Source of the DNA: Monilinia fructicola
Taxonomy: Eukaryota > Ascomycota > Leotiomycetes > Helotiales > Sclerotiniaceae
Length of the DNA: 64,000 nucleotides
Assembly (NCBI GenBank): GCA_008692225.1
Contig: VICG01000001.1
Location: 3,015,501-3,079,500 of the forward strand
Direction of reading: 5' to 3'
Every line of letters starts with the position of its first letter. Within the stretch, counting starts at the first letter, position 1. The notes below the pieces were generated by a model. It saw only the letters and a program-made list of their open reading frames with translations. It was not told where the DNA came from and ran no database searches. The translations under genes and the position numbers were made by a program. This document shows, in pieces, positions 36,309 to 47,795 of the stretch.

Positions 36309-37802
36309 ATAACCTCATCGCCTCCTCTTCACATCATCTCGCATATATCCGACCTCTCCACTGCCTCTCATTGTTAGCCATCTCGACCAAGACAGCAATG
36401 ACCCAAAGACCACGAGAGATACGACTAGTACATTCTGTGATGGGCTGGGATCGTGTTTTCACACTTGCATGGAAAGGAGTTTCAGCATGCTAATTTTCTT
36501 TCGGATTGAGACGGTGGACGTTATCTCCTTGATGAGCTAAAGGCGGGATACAATTTTGTTGCTTGCAAGGAGGGACAATTTGAAGGGAGGATATACTTGA
36601 TGTGTTGTTGATTTATGAGAAATTGATGACTTTCGCTTCGGTAATCTGCTTTTGAATTGATCGTTTCGAAGTGACTTGACGTGCAATTGATACTTTTTGG
36701 CCATAGATATGGAATGCGAAGCTGTTCTTTTGTATTGCAGTAGATTAAAAGACCAGAAAAATGAGAAGGTGGTTTTGATGACTCCCTGGTAGCAAGACTT
36801 TTGAAATGATGCTATAGCGGAGCAATATGACGAAAGAAGATGACTTTGAAAAGTAGAGTTCAGGCACAAAGGTCTTGAAGTGAAATGAATCAACAGACTC
36901 TGTACCTAGCAACACCACCAACAAGTCCTCTATTCGCATTGATCGCAGTCTCCGAAGTTGCAGCCAAAGTAGTTGAAAAATGAGGATACCAATTGGATAT
37001 CAATTGGATATAAATCAGACGATGAAGTCAGATCATCGAGCCAGATAGCATGTGTGACATGCAACAGAATAAAGGAGATAGATATACTTTGCAAGTCATC
37101 ACGCCCACAAGTGAGCAAGCAATGAATAGAAGAAAAGAGGAAGAACGTAGGAAAGCAAAAAGCAGACCGAGAGGGACTCCTTGACATTGATATTTATACC
37201 CCGAGAGGAGGAAGACGGACCATTTGTGTATCGCCAGCACCTACCTTGATGGATAGATAGCATTTTTCTACCTAATCTTACCTCCCACCGCCAGTCTGTG
37301 CACCATGCATTGTTATCAACACCTTGACGGATACCTCCCTCATCCTCATTTCTATTTCTGATCTACTCACCTTACTTGAGGAGAGCACTTACTACCGATA
37401 GTCAGGTAGTAACTAATTAGGAGGTAGATGCAAGTATCAGTCATCCCTCACTTCCATGGATTAATTCTACCCAGTATGTTATGTATGCTTCCATCTGAAT
37501 CTCCTGATGCCCCCGTCTGACTAGCAACCTCTGTCTTTGACTATGATGAATCAAAGTCATCGCCGCCAATGCAATCCAAGGATTTCACCGACAATGCATG
37601 GCTTTTGGAGTAGGTGACACACGTAGTAAATCGACAGACTCTCTATTATCTACTTTACAATTTCTAGATGTCCCGGACCGCACGTTTAAAGATTAACAAG
37701 ATATTACTGAACCAAATCTGGAAGTGGACAGTGGCCTTGAACATAAGAAAAGTTTACATAGCTTGGGAGATAAGTCGTCTTTCAATATTCTAATCTAGAT
37801 TG
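36309..37802. other. Intergenic span after the second metallothionein gene
   Basis: No gene is supported with confidence. A minus-strand open frame at 36930-37187 ends with three cysteines and has a TATAAATA on the same strand at 37191-37198. It is listed as a weak finding. Confidence 0.4.
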
Positions 37803-39567
37803 CTATAATAACCATCCATCAATGGTGAGGGTATCATCCTCTAAGATCTCCTGCCCACGATTCAATGTTTCTTTCCCGGCACATCTCCAAGCCTCTATTA
37901 ATCTATCTTGAATGTGTTTCGTTGGCCATGCATGTTGTTTCTCGGTATATTTCAATACTTCGAGAATACTCTCTTGTTCTTCGGTCCTTTTAAATTGTTC
38001 ACCACCTGTATAGCAGCATTGTTAAATAAGCTTGACACGTGCAGAAGAGAAGACATACACATTGAGATAGCCATACATGCGGTATTCATGGCGGGCAGCG
38101 ATCGATGGTTTGATATGGCGACACCGCAAAGCCGTTTAACCATCATATTGACTTGTGTCTGTAAAGGATTAGCGTGACACAGGCTGTCAGTTTCAGAAAA
38201 AGTACCTCTATTCTTTGACTAGCTGCTCGAAGCCCTGGCCCCAGCCTAGGTACTCGTGGGTTGTAGGTTGTGAGTAGGATTTGGGAGATATCCATATGCT
38301 GATGAGCCGTGACTATTTCCTTTAGTAACCATGGTATTGGCTCATGATATCAGAGACAGCTTACCGTGGGAATCTGATAAATACCATGTTTCAGGTAACG
38401 CCTGCCTTGTATTCGGAGAAGCAGCTCTTTCATACAGCGCATCAAAGGACTGTGGGCGCAAGCTTGCCCAGCCTTCATGATACTGAACTAGCATGTCGTA
38501 ATCGCTATTGGTTTTACTGCCCTGCCCGTAACAGTATTGTAATACATCGGCACAATGAACGATAGTTCTGTAAGCCCATGTGAAATCATCGGCAAATTCG
38601 AGAGATCGATATTCATGGCACTGCAAGGGCATATGAAAAGGCCTCTGTCTAACAAATGCCATGTGAACTTCCTGTCTATATGCCACGCGAAAAGCGGCTC
38701 TACGAAGGCTACTATCGAGACCCCCTGATGCCTGAGCAGTGATGAATACCTGAGTTCCTCTTTGTGCTGTCTCCCAGTCTCCACCGCTCAAAGGAGCTAG
38801 AACGAATGGTTAGTCAAAGATAAGATTCCTTGCACAAGATAGGAAAGCAACAAACCATCAACTTCCTCATAGAACCGTAAGATTATAGAAGCCACCAGTA
38901 GATTTTCATCATACAGTGCCTCTATATCATCCGATACAGATACTAGATGCTCAATACATTTGCTGTGATACTCTACGGCAGTCTCCATATGTAAATTGGG
39001 CAACCGCTTTCCGTTGTATTCGACCACGCCGTTTTTCCTGTACTGTTCAAGCCGGCAGAGATGCCTTGCGGATGCTGTAAATATAGCATTCAGAAGTGCC
39101 GGACACTGTTTTGCTCGTTGTGGCACTATTAGAGCAAAATGACGCTCCGGATCACAGAGGTCAAACTGAGAAAGAAAATTTGTAAGCAATAGGAGCATTT
39201 CGTCTAGAGATTTACATACCCAGCAAGCCAGTTCATCCACAAAATACCTCAAAAGGCAGACTTCCTGTATTTCTGCATGGCATAGCTCATCAATAGCTGC
39301 TGTTTGTATGTTCAATTCCTGAGGATAAAATGTAGTCAAATCCCATCCAACTGGTGGCCGGGGCACCGCTTCACCAAGAATGCTTGACTCGGTGAGATCT
39401 CCGGAGACTTTTGCTGGTCTTCTCGGATAGGACTTGACAGGTGAGTGCTTGCTTGAACGAAAGGAACTTTCGTCATCTGCCCTCCGCCTTTTCACTGGAG
39501 ACTTCGCCTGGTGCTTTGAAAAAGAACCTCTAGATGATTTAGTACAGGCAGTAGTGGCTGGTTCCAT
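37803..39567 (-). CDS. ARCA-like fungal transcription factor (Fungal_trans_2 type), zinc cluster not found
   Basis: Inferred exons are 39567-38856, 38796-38365, 38312-38206, 38158-38059 and 38005-37803, giving 517 residues from the first in-frame ATG. Introns are 47-59 bp with GT..AG ends. After a basic Ser/Arg/Lys-rich N-terminus, the protein follows the regulatory domain of Zn2Cys6 factors of the ARCA group: CDPERHFALIVPQRAKQCPA, then GTQVFITAQ, then LEVLKYTEKQHAWPT near the C-terminus. A further 5' exon (about 39766-39885) could add the conserved SARYDSDFKDQVWVK stretch that normally follows the zinc cluster. No CxxCRxRxxKCD cluster appears further upstream. It is either a factor that lost its DNA-binding end or one with an unrecognised first exon. 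Target genes are unknown. Confidence 0.75.
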
Positions 39568-39885
39568 GAAATCTGTGGAGCCAACCGATTGAGGGGTTCT
39601 ACTCCGCAGAAGAGTTGAATCTGATATAGTGGTATTTTCACGTTTTGGTATTGCTGTATATATATCATCTAACTCGGGGAACTCATCGACAAATTCGGAA
39701 CATACTATATCATTATAAACGTGAGTAGGAACATTTGTAAGTAAAGCTCAATGTTACATACTTTTTCCAGATATTTTCACCCAAACTTGATCCTTAAAAT
39801 CAGAATCGTAACGGGCACTAGAGCCATGTCTAAAACGTAGCTCTCCGTGTGAGTTGGAAGAACTCGAGTCGATACTTCCATCTTC

Positions 39886-42800
39886 TGGGTAATCATGTCA
39901 GGCATGGATTGGAGAATTCTGGTGAGAGTGACTTGACACGTAATCAAGCAATTGAACCCCAGACTTTTTCAATCAACTTCATTCCTTCGTGCGAATTGGA
40001 ATATGCTACGGAATAGCGAGAGATTAGGGAGCTGTAAACTCTTCAATGTACTTACTGATGTGGTTCTGCTCAGTAGCAGAGACCCTATTGGTTACCCATT
40101 AGTCAAGACTGATTCAACGTATTGAATTGCGTTGTGTTGTATGCGGCGGTGAGATTACCTAGGACTTGACATTGAAATCTAGAAGTACTCGATATTTTTT
40201 CATGTGACCGTATCATCACTATATGAAATCTTCGTAGTAAAAAGCATTTGAGATTGCACGGAGCTCAATGGATTGAGAATGGAAGATCTTCCAACATCTA
40301 CAGTATCGTGTAGTAATGTAGAAATGTGTAGAACTGCAATGTGGGAAGATGAGAAAGCGTGGGGAAATGGGAAGCTGGGGTATTAGAGTGGGGAGTTGGC
40401 AGCGGGCCTTCAGTCAAGCGGGGGAGTAGGCGCCGGGAACACATTCTTTGGGAGCCAGGGCTGACTCTAATCTACAGTAGAAGCTTCAAGTTTTGGACCA
40501 GCTTGACCTACCTTGGCGTTAAAAGGTCTGGGGAAATCCCTATACTTCAGTAATACCTACGAGGAAATAGACAGATTGTATCTCTAGCTCTTCTGTCTCT
40601 TGGATGAAATTCATGAGTATGTATGCTGTCCTGATCAAAGTGATATGCTTCATATATCTTGTCGTCATGAACTTCTAGGGTGCCAAAAGACTTTGACGGC
40701 TGGAAATCGAAACATGATAGGATACTTCCTCTTCTGATCTTGCTTGTCCTGGAACTTTGAATGGGAGAGATTTACTCCGCAACTAACAAAGCCATGCAAG
40801 TATTTCAAGAGCCGAAGATATTCCGATTGTCATGATATAAAGCTGCAAGATGATTGATTGATAATGGTAGAAGAAAGACATCCTAGGGTTGTTCTTTCAT
40901 GCATGCTGATGCAAAGATATCCCCGAATGAAAAAGAAAGAATTTCGCTAATCCTCGCAACTGATGAGATGTGATGCGATAGGAGCTTCGGCTTTACGGTT
41001 AACAGGGTCAGGTGACGCCGGTTAGTGAATGAATGATGAATGATGAATGCTGGCACAGTGTGATGAGGTAGGTGTATGTGAGTGATATGGTGTGTGTTTT
41101 GCGACTCAACTAGAGATTTTCATAACCAATTTTATTATAAACGGCGCCATATTTGAAAACGCTCGTTGATAGGAAAGGATCGGAACAATGCGATAATCAC
41201 ATGACTAATCAGTCACTCTATTCGCTTCTCGTGTTTCATCTTAAAAGGAGCAAGGGAGTCCTAGTTGAGTTCGCTGGAGACCTGGAAGTTGCAGTCAAGA
41301 TTGGTGGAAGCAAATAATGAATAAATGGATACTAGTAGACTGCTTCTTGAGTAAATACAGGATTGTCAACATTATTGGTTTGGTAGTAATATAGTCAGTA
41401 AGTACAGTACCTAGTAGAAGTAAGCAATAAGAAGATTTGGATGGTGGTTGAATATGAAATATAGAGAGCTCCAAAGGTTTCCTTTGACTCAATTTCGATT
41501 TATGTAGTGTCCGGAGTGTAGTGAGTGTAGTGCAATGCAATTCAACGTATGGTAAAGTTGGATGCATATTAAGTAGTCAATTACCTATGAGTATGCATAC
41601 TTTAGACCTAATAGATATTTATTTGGTGTTTTTATTTTCGTTCTTACGATAAAACAATCGGTTACCTCTTTCCCTGCCTTGGGCAAATTACCTAGGTATG
41701 ATTGGTTGGTAAGTGAAGGGAAATGAAGATGGTTTCAATTTCAAGTCTTATATTCCATTTATTCCATCTTATGAATGGGCAATTGTAATTAGAGTAAGGT
41801 TGAGGTAAAGGTAGAGGTAGAGGTAGAGGTAGAAGTAGAGGTAGAGTAGAGGTAGAAATAGAGGTAGAGAGAGGTATCTACTTAGATAAGTAGGTATGGG
41901 GAGGGAGAGAGTATTAGATGGATATGGTATGGATAGATATGATTATAATTAGGTATATAAGGTTAAACATATCAATATAATATATTTAATTATATTACTA
42001 TATAACCAATAATATATTTAGGTAGCTATTTAATTATATAAGTTTATATAGTTATATAATTAATGATTATATAATTATATAACCAACTATATAGCTATAT
42101 AATGATATAATAATATCATATATTTATATATTTATATATTATATATTATATATTTATATATTTATATATTTATATATTTATATATTTATATATTTATATA
42201 TTTATATATTTATATATTTATATATTTACATATTCATATATTCATATAATCTATTCAATCATAGATAATCATAATCATAATTATACGGAGTAATATCCAC
42301 TTGAAATGAGAGGCATGTCTCGAAGAAAGGGAGAAGGACCAGAAGGTCCCGAGTGTCCCTCTCCTCGTAAACCTCAAACATCCTCATATAAATCCTCATA
42401 TCTATATACTCCGTACCTCCAGCTACTACATACCTACCTAGTACTACCTACGTAATCTCTTCTCTCTCTCTTCTCTCTCCCTCTCTCTCTCTCTCCTCTC
42501 CCTCTCCCTCTCCCTCTCTCTCTCTCCCTCCAATCAAATAATGAAACTTGTCTTTTTTCTTCAATCTTCAATAGCCCTTCTTTCTATTCGCTTCATTGAA
42601 CAGACCATTGAATGAGCGGATAATTGCTTCTCAAATTGTATTACAAGTTTAATTCATTCTTCAACATTGATCTCCTTATTATTCCCCTCTCCTTCCCTTC
42701 CATGACCTCGTAGACACAATCTGCTTTCTGTTATCATTGCCATTATCACTACCACCATCATTGTTATTACTATTACCATTACCATTACCATTACCATTAC

Positions 42801-43331
42801 CATTGTTGCCATCGCCATACTAAATTACTATTGTACAACCTCGGATCCTTCTAACCTTACGAAAGAGTCAGGCCCGACTCCCTTACCAAACTATAATCGA
42901 TAATTAAAACCTCATTTCGCATTTGATACAGTACTTATTAAGGGAAAAGCTTCGAGACTAGACCACGATTCCGTGGATCCCCTTATTAACCTAACGGCTT
43001 TGCTTTGACGGTACCGGCAAACCACACCAAACCAGACCAAACCCAAACCACACCAAACCAAACCAAACCAACCCAAATTCCAAGGAGCACTTCCAGAGTA
43101 ATAATAATAATAATAATAAGTTCACAATTCCTGACTTACATACAGTCCCTAATAATCCATCCAACTGTACATCCATCCACATCTTCTCTAACACGGCCAC
43201 CTTGACACTTCGCCCCCTCCATTCGCTCCCGTGTATTGAGATGAGATAGATATATTCCCACCGTCGCTTTTGCGCTATTGAACGAACCAGATGATCTCTC
43301 AGCTATATACAGATAACTAAAATCCACTCCA
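39886..43331. other. Gene-poor, partly AT-rich intergenic span
   Basis: No coding gene is seen in 3.4 kb. It contains AGGTAG repeats (about 41800-41875), a very AT-rich tract with an 8-bp minisatellite (about 41935-42250), a CT-rich tract (about 42457-42531) and CATTAC repeats (about 42770-42806). The promoter of the downstream KAR9-type gene should be at its right end. Confidence 0.6.
42118..42240. repeat. AT-rich 8-bp minisatellite, unit TTTATATA
   Basis: About a dozen tandem TTTATATA units, nearly perfect, sit inside an AT-rich tract with mainly TATAT/TTAATTATAT sequence. It could nucleate DNA unwinding or form cruciforms. No function is visible. Confidence 0.9.
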
Positions 43332-46300
43332 ATGACAGTGCTCAAAGACGCGCTTTCGCGATCCGATACATTTTTGCGACCCCGGTCAGAATATCTCTCG
43401 AGTCCCGGCAGGCAATCCGATGATTCTACACCTTCAACGCCAGATAAGGATATAGAAAGAAAACCACGAGCGGTGCGTAAACCTTCGCCTGGTCTTGCTG
43501 CCCGACTTGCAGCATTAGGTTTTGGCAAAGACCCTGATCCAAACTCGACAACAACAACAACAACAACGTCACCAGTGGACCGAATTGGTCGCATCCCTGA
43601 AGATCAAATTCGCCAGCTCGACCACCTCCATCGCGCCAATTCTACGAGTTCACACATTCATAGACGAGGTCGAGCCTGGAGTGGCAGTGTTGGTCTCTTG
43701 ACGCCTCAAGTCACGGGAGGAAGCTTTAAAGAGACCAGTCTTAGAGAGATCAGCATTGGTGATACGCGAGTGCTTGACGGTGTCGCACACTCAACACCTT
43801 CTTCGCTTGATAGTTTTGGTAATCAGGACATGACAACAAATGTTGATCCTATAGGAATGGATTCGCAGAAGTATCGGTTACCCGAACAGACAAATGGAAA
43901 TGGCACAAAAGCAATGGCAGATTTAAAGCAGGCGCATATCGAACGACCTATACCTCCCATAGATGTGGTCGAAATCCCTCCGGTGGATGTGGTCGAAGTA
44001 CTTCCATCTCCCGCACATGATGATGAAACACCTCCACCTCCAATAGCCAAAGATACTCCACCAGGTACAACACCGAGCGAATCCTCGAACGATCTCTCAT
44101 CCTATTTCAATCCGTTTGGCCATCAACGGGCAGGTTCAATTTATACGTTATCACGAGCGTCCTTTGCAAGTCAGCTTGCCCAATTGACGTCTTTGCAATT
44201 ACCAGATGCGGCGTCGTTATCAACCAAGATATCCGCAATTCCTAGCTCCAAATTGGCGTCAAAGGCATTAATGGGAGCGGCAGAACAAATCAGGAGTTGG
44301 ATATCAAAAGCGTCGGATGTTGTCTCTGGACTGGACGGTGAGGATGATGTAGAATGGGCAGCAGCTGGTGGTAGAGAAGGGCTGGAAGAGGTTGATAATG
44401 CGATTACCAGGTTCGAGAAATTAATTAATATTTACGTCTCGGCCATCGAATCCTTACAAGAGCGACCGGATATCACAACCGTGCCTGCAGACGAACTTCA
44501 AAAGGTCGTATTGCAGGTGGAAAGTATACTTGAGGAATGGGAAAAGATACGGAGAAATCTCAAAGCTGTAAAGAACTCGGTTGAGATTGCTATGGAATGG
44601 GAGGAGTTATGGAACACCGTATTAGGGGATATTGGCAACGAAGTGGATATCCTGGCGCGACTCGTTTTCGAAATGGAGGAGAAGAGACACAAGTCGTTGG
44701 CAGAAGCCGATGGCGATGGGGTTGATATCAAAGAGCTTGAGACAATTGTGGAAGAAACGCCCTCAGCTAAAGCGAGATTACAGATCAATAGTCGGTTTGG
44801 CATGTCTTCTTCAGCAGTCTTTCCCTTGAGCCCAAATTCACCAGTAACACCGATAATGGCACAGGACGACTCAAGTCTTTTAGCATTGTTTGCAAGAATG
44901 CAGCCGTTGAGAGCTTCGTTGGACTTCTTGCCTATGAGACTATCTACATTTCACGCTAGAGCTGAAAAAATCTTTCCTACCGCCTGCGATGAGCTGGAAA
45001 GTCGACGAGGGGGTTTAGAAAAAAGTTGGAAGTCTCTTGAAAAGGATGCTGAATCCTTGCGAAGAGAACTGGGCGAGGATCGTTGGGTCCTGGTCTTCCG
45101 CGGTGCAGGTCGACAAGCTCAGAAAATGTATGAATCGGTAGAAAGAAGTTGTGCCAAGCTAAAGGAGTCTCTTGACAATGGGGTTCATCTGAACAATCCT
45201 GCTACCATGGGCAAGAAGATCGAGAGCTATGAAGCGAAGAAGATGCATTATGGTCCAGCTATTGAACGAGTCCTCTCAATCATTGAGAAGGGGGTGAAGG
45301 ATCGCCTCACCGTTAATGGAGAGATATTGAGATTGCACTCGGATATGCAGCAGAAGTGGGATTCGTTGAAAGACCAAATGAATGAACTGGACACAACGCT
45401 GGAAGAACTACAAGCTGATCACCGAAACCAGCAGCTCAGGGATTCAATCTCAAGCATGGTCTCGAATGATCGCTCAACCGTCGGAAGCTTCAGCAATGAC
45501 ACACCAGGAAGTTCTCCAGCATCCTCAGTAATAATGACGGGTTTGAATAACAAGCACGACTCCACCACACCTGCTAGAAATGCAAAAACACGTTCGACTG
45601 GTAGAACTAGTCTGCCCCAAGCTGGAGCAAGAAGAAATTTAAGTGCTGGGCAACCACCTAGGACATTTAGTCGAGCATCTCCATCTCCCGTTCCTTCTCG
45701 GCAAAGATCGGCAACTCCAACAGCTCGACAGCCTCCACGTTCTAAGACTCCCATTGACAATCGTCCTCGATGGAACACCAGTACTAATACCAATGACACA
45801 CTCATCGGTCATGGTTTCAAACCTCTCAGTATCACAACGCCTACCTCTACCCATTCGAATCGTTCCACTAGATCCAACGCATCTGAGTCTAAAATACCAC
45901 TCCGAAGCCCACTTGGTCGCGGACATACCTCATCCCCAACAATACAAGAACCTACGACTCCTCTAGGAAACAGACCGGCTTCGCGAACAGTACGACGTGA
46001 CCTATCCACCCCTGGGCCATATTCTCAACAGACCCTATCCGTGAACTCGCCTTCCCATCCTCGACTTCTGGGTAGCAAGTCATCCATGTCCAATCTCGTA
46101 GGAGGTAACCGTCGCTCGTCGATGCATCCTTCATTTTCATATGAAGCCAGAGCTAGTAGCCCGGTAGTCCGAAGACCTGCTAGCTCATTGGCTACCAGTA
46201 GAAGAATCAGCCTTCTCCCCACTCCGAGGGGCAGAAACTCAGAGATGTCTGGTAGAGATAGCCCCGCACCTAACAGAGGCAGTAGCACTTCAACCACCGA

Positions 46301-46337
46301 TAGCAAAGGAAATGCTAAGAAACCATGGAGGCCATGA
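43332..46337 (+). CDS. KAR9: KAR9-type karyogamy / spindle-positioning protein, 1,001 residues
   Basis: A single uninterrupted exon. In the family, Kar9 links microtubule plus ends (through Bim1/EB1) to myosin V and orients the spindle and nuclei. The N-terminus is Ser/Pro-rich. A helical, spectrin-like core runs from about residue 340 to 710 and contains GLEEVDNAITRFEKLINIYV, LEEWEKIRRNLKAVKNSVEI and VLVFRGAGRQAQKMYESVER, which I recognise as the KAR9 domain. The C-terminal 270 residues are basic and rich in Ser/Arg/Thr/Pro, as expected for microtubule contact, and include an SKIP motif (residues 853-856) of the EB1-binding SxIP type. The start is the first ATG of the frame. No frame damage occurs in 3 kb. 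Confidence 0.9.
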   Translation: MTVLKDALSRSDTFLRPRSEYLSSPGRQSDDSTPSTPDKDIERKPRAVRKPSPGLAARLAALGFGKDPDPNSTTTTTTTSPVDRIGRIPEDQIRQLDHLHRANSTSSHIHRRGRAWSGSVGLLTPQVTGGSFKETSLREISIGDTRVLDGVAHSTPSSLDSFGNQDMTTNVDPIGMDSQKYRLPEQTNGNGTKAMADLKQAHIERPIPPIDVVEIPPVDVVEVLPSPAHDDETPPPPIAKDTPPGTTPSESSNDLSSYFNPFGHQRAGSIYTLSRASFASQLAQLTSLQLPDAASLSTKISAIPSSKLASKALMGAAEQIRSWISKASDVVSGLDGEDDVEWAAAGGREGLEEVDNAITRFEKLINIYVSAIESLQERPDITTVPADELQKVVLQVESILEEWEKIRRNLKAVKNSVEIAMEWEELWNTVLGDIGNEVDILARLVFEMEEKRHKSLAEADGDGVDIKELETIVEETPSAKARLQINSRFGMSSSAVFPLSPNSPVTPIMAQDDSSLLALFARMQPLRASLDFLPMRLSTFHARAEKIFPTACDELESRRGGLEKSWKSLEKDAESLRRELGEDRWVLVFRGAGRQAQKMYESVERSCAKLKESLDNGVHLNNPATMGKKIESYEAKKMHYGPAIERVLSIIEKGVKDRLTVNGEILRLHSDMQQKWDSLKDQMNELDTTLEELQADHRNQQLRDSISSMVSNDRSTVGSFSNDTPGSSPASSVIMTGLNNKHDSTTPARNAKTRSTGRTSLPQAGARRNLSAGQPPRTFSRASPSPVPSRQRSATPTARQPPRSKTPIDNRPRWNTSTNTNDTLIGHGFKPLSITTPTSTHSNRSTRSNASESKIPLRSPLGRGHTSSPTIQEPTTPLGNRPASRTVRRDLSTPGPYSQQTLSVNSPSHPRLLGSKSSMSNLVGGNRRSSMHPSFSYEARASSPVVRRPASSLATSRRISLLPTPRGRNSEMSGRDSPAPNRGSSTSTTDSKGNAKKPWRP
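45888..45899 (+). other. SxIP (EB1/Bim1-binding) motif codons in the KAR9-type gene
   Basis: Codons for Ser-Lys-Ile-Pro lie in a Ser/Arg-rich, Pro-flanked segment (NASESKIPLRSPLGRG). This matches the SxIP consensus by which plus-end trackers bind EB1 proteins and fits the known Kar9-Bim1 partnership. Confidence 0.65.
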
Positions 46338-47795
46338 AGCCCTTTAGCCATCAGCAATCACCATATATGAGGGATTAAGACACTTTTGATTTGGAGATGG
46401 CGTTCGATCGTTTGAGCTGCATTTACACAGCATAGTTTTTCGGCGTTCTTTTACTTCTTCAGACCCATTTTGAAACGCAATGCCTTTAGCGAATGGATTT
46501 TTTTATGCTGTGGAAAATATAAAATGTGGATGGAGCATTGAAGGAGTTTAAATGGTATGATCGAAAGGTGCGGGTACAACATTTTACAATCCACATTCGA
46601 AGAGTAGAAAATTGCGATGATATGGCATGGCATGGCATGGGATGTGATGGAATGGAATGGAATTGGGATTTGGAGATGGATGGTAAAGGGGGCAGCGAGA
46701 GGCGAAGGAAAGGATGGAGAATGATACCATTACTTGTATGATAGTGAAATTAGGATTAGTTAGTAAAGCGATGAAGACTGTGATACCCTCTTTTGCTATA
46801 ATCACATAGAGACGCGAAGGTTTCCAATTGACAGAGTGAGGTGTTTTTTGTTGTTTTGGGGGGGGGGGATTCAAACCTAATCGATCCCTTATCCTACAAT
46901 CATAATCTCTCCCTATGTATAAAAAAAAGTGCGATTCCATTTCTGATTCCATGATTAGAAATTGGACTCCCGAGGTCTTGATATTTTCAGCATTACCGGT
47001 ATATAAATCCATATAATATGTCCAGAAATATAAATACACCAGTATAAGAATATCCATGTGAGCGCACAGCACGATTCATTCATTCATCCATCCATCCACA
47101 CACGCAAATTAGAAGAATTGCTAATCCCATCGAATGATTCGTTCGTTCGTTCGTTCGCTCGTTCGCTCGTTCGTTCTCCACTCCATCAATATGAAAGCGG
47201 AAAAACAAAAGTGGACCATCTCGTCATTCTCTCCATCAAACCCCAGCTTTGGGACCATCAAGCATAGCTAGGTAGGGACTACTGTAGGTAGTAGTGGATG
47301 TAGCGGGAGTCCTCTGCAAGACAGACCGGTTTAGATGGTTCCGAAGTCGCTGCGGATTGACCGATTCGTGCTTTTATCGATGGGTGTGGGATGTGAAGGA
47401 GGGAGGAGGAAGTAGGAAGTAGGAAGTAGGAAAGTAGGAAAGTAGCAATAAGTGGGTGGAGTGGTAAGTGGAACGAGCTTGTTTTGCGTTTATTATGCCC
47501 ATGTTGTATTGTTTCTTGTTGTTGTTGTTGTTGATGTTGGTAGATTTGTATATTGCAGAGTATACAATCAATATACAACACACACCGAGGACAATTGCTA
47601 ATTATCTTACACCTTCGTGGAATATTGAACACACCACCCACCTAAAATAATTGTCATCTCACAGATCCGTTGAACCCTGAATATATATACACTTGGGAGA
47701 CTTCACCTGTACGCGGATATACTCGGATTGTGGATTGGCTTGATCTTATCGTGTTCGTTTGATTGTTTGACTGGGCCAGAAAGAATCGGGTAAAG
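46338..47795. other. Intergenic span between the KAR9-type and lactate dehydrogenase genes
   Basis: No gene is seen. It contains a G11 run (46858-46868), GGCAT/GGAAT repeats near 46622-46665, GTTC repeats near 47140-47175 and short GTT repeats near 47517. Confidence 0.6.

Noticed and set aside
47279..47641. Minus-strand 120-codon frame next to the lactate dehydrogenase gene
   Set aside because: It has a Gln run from a GTT repeat and low-complexity sequence; no domain, and it lies in the probable promoter region.
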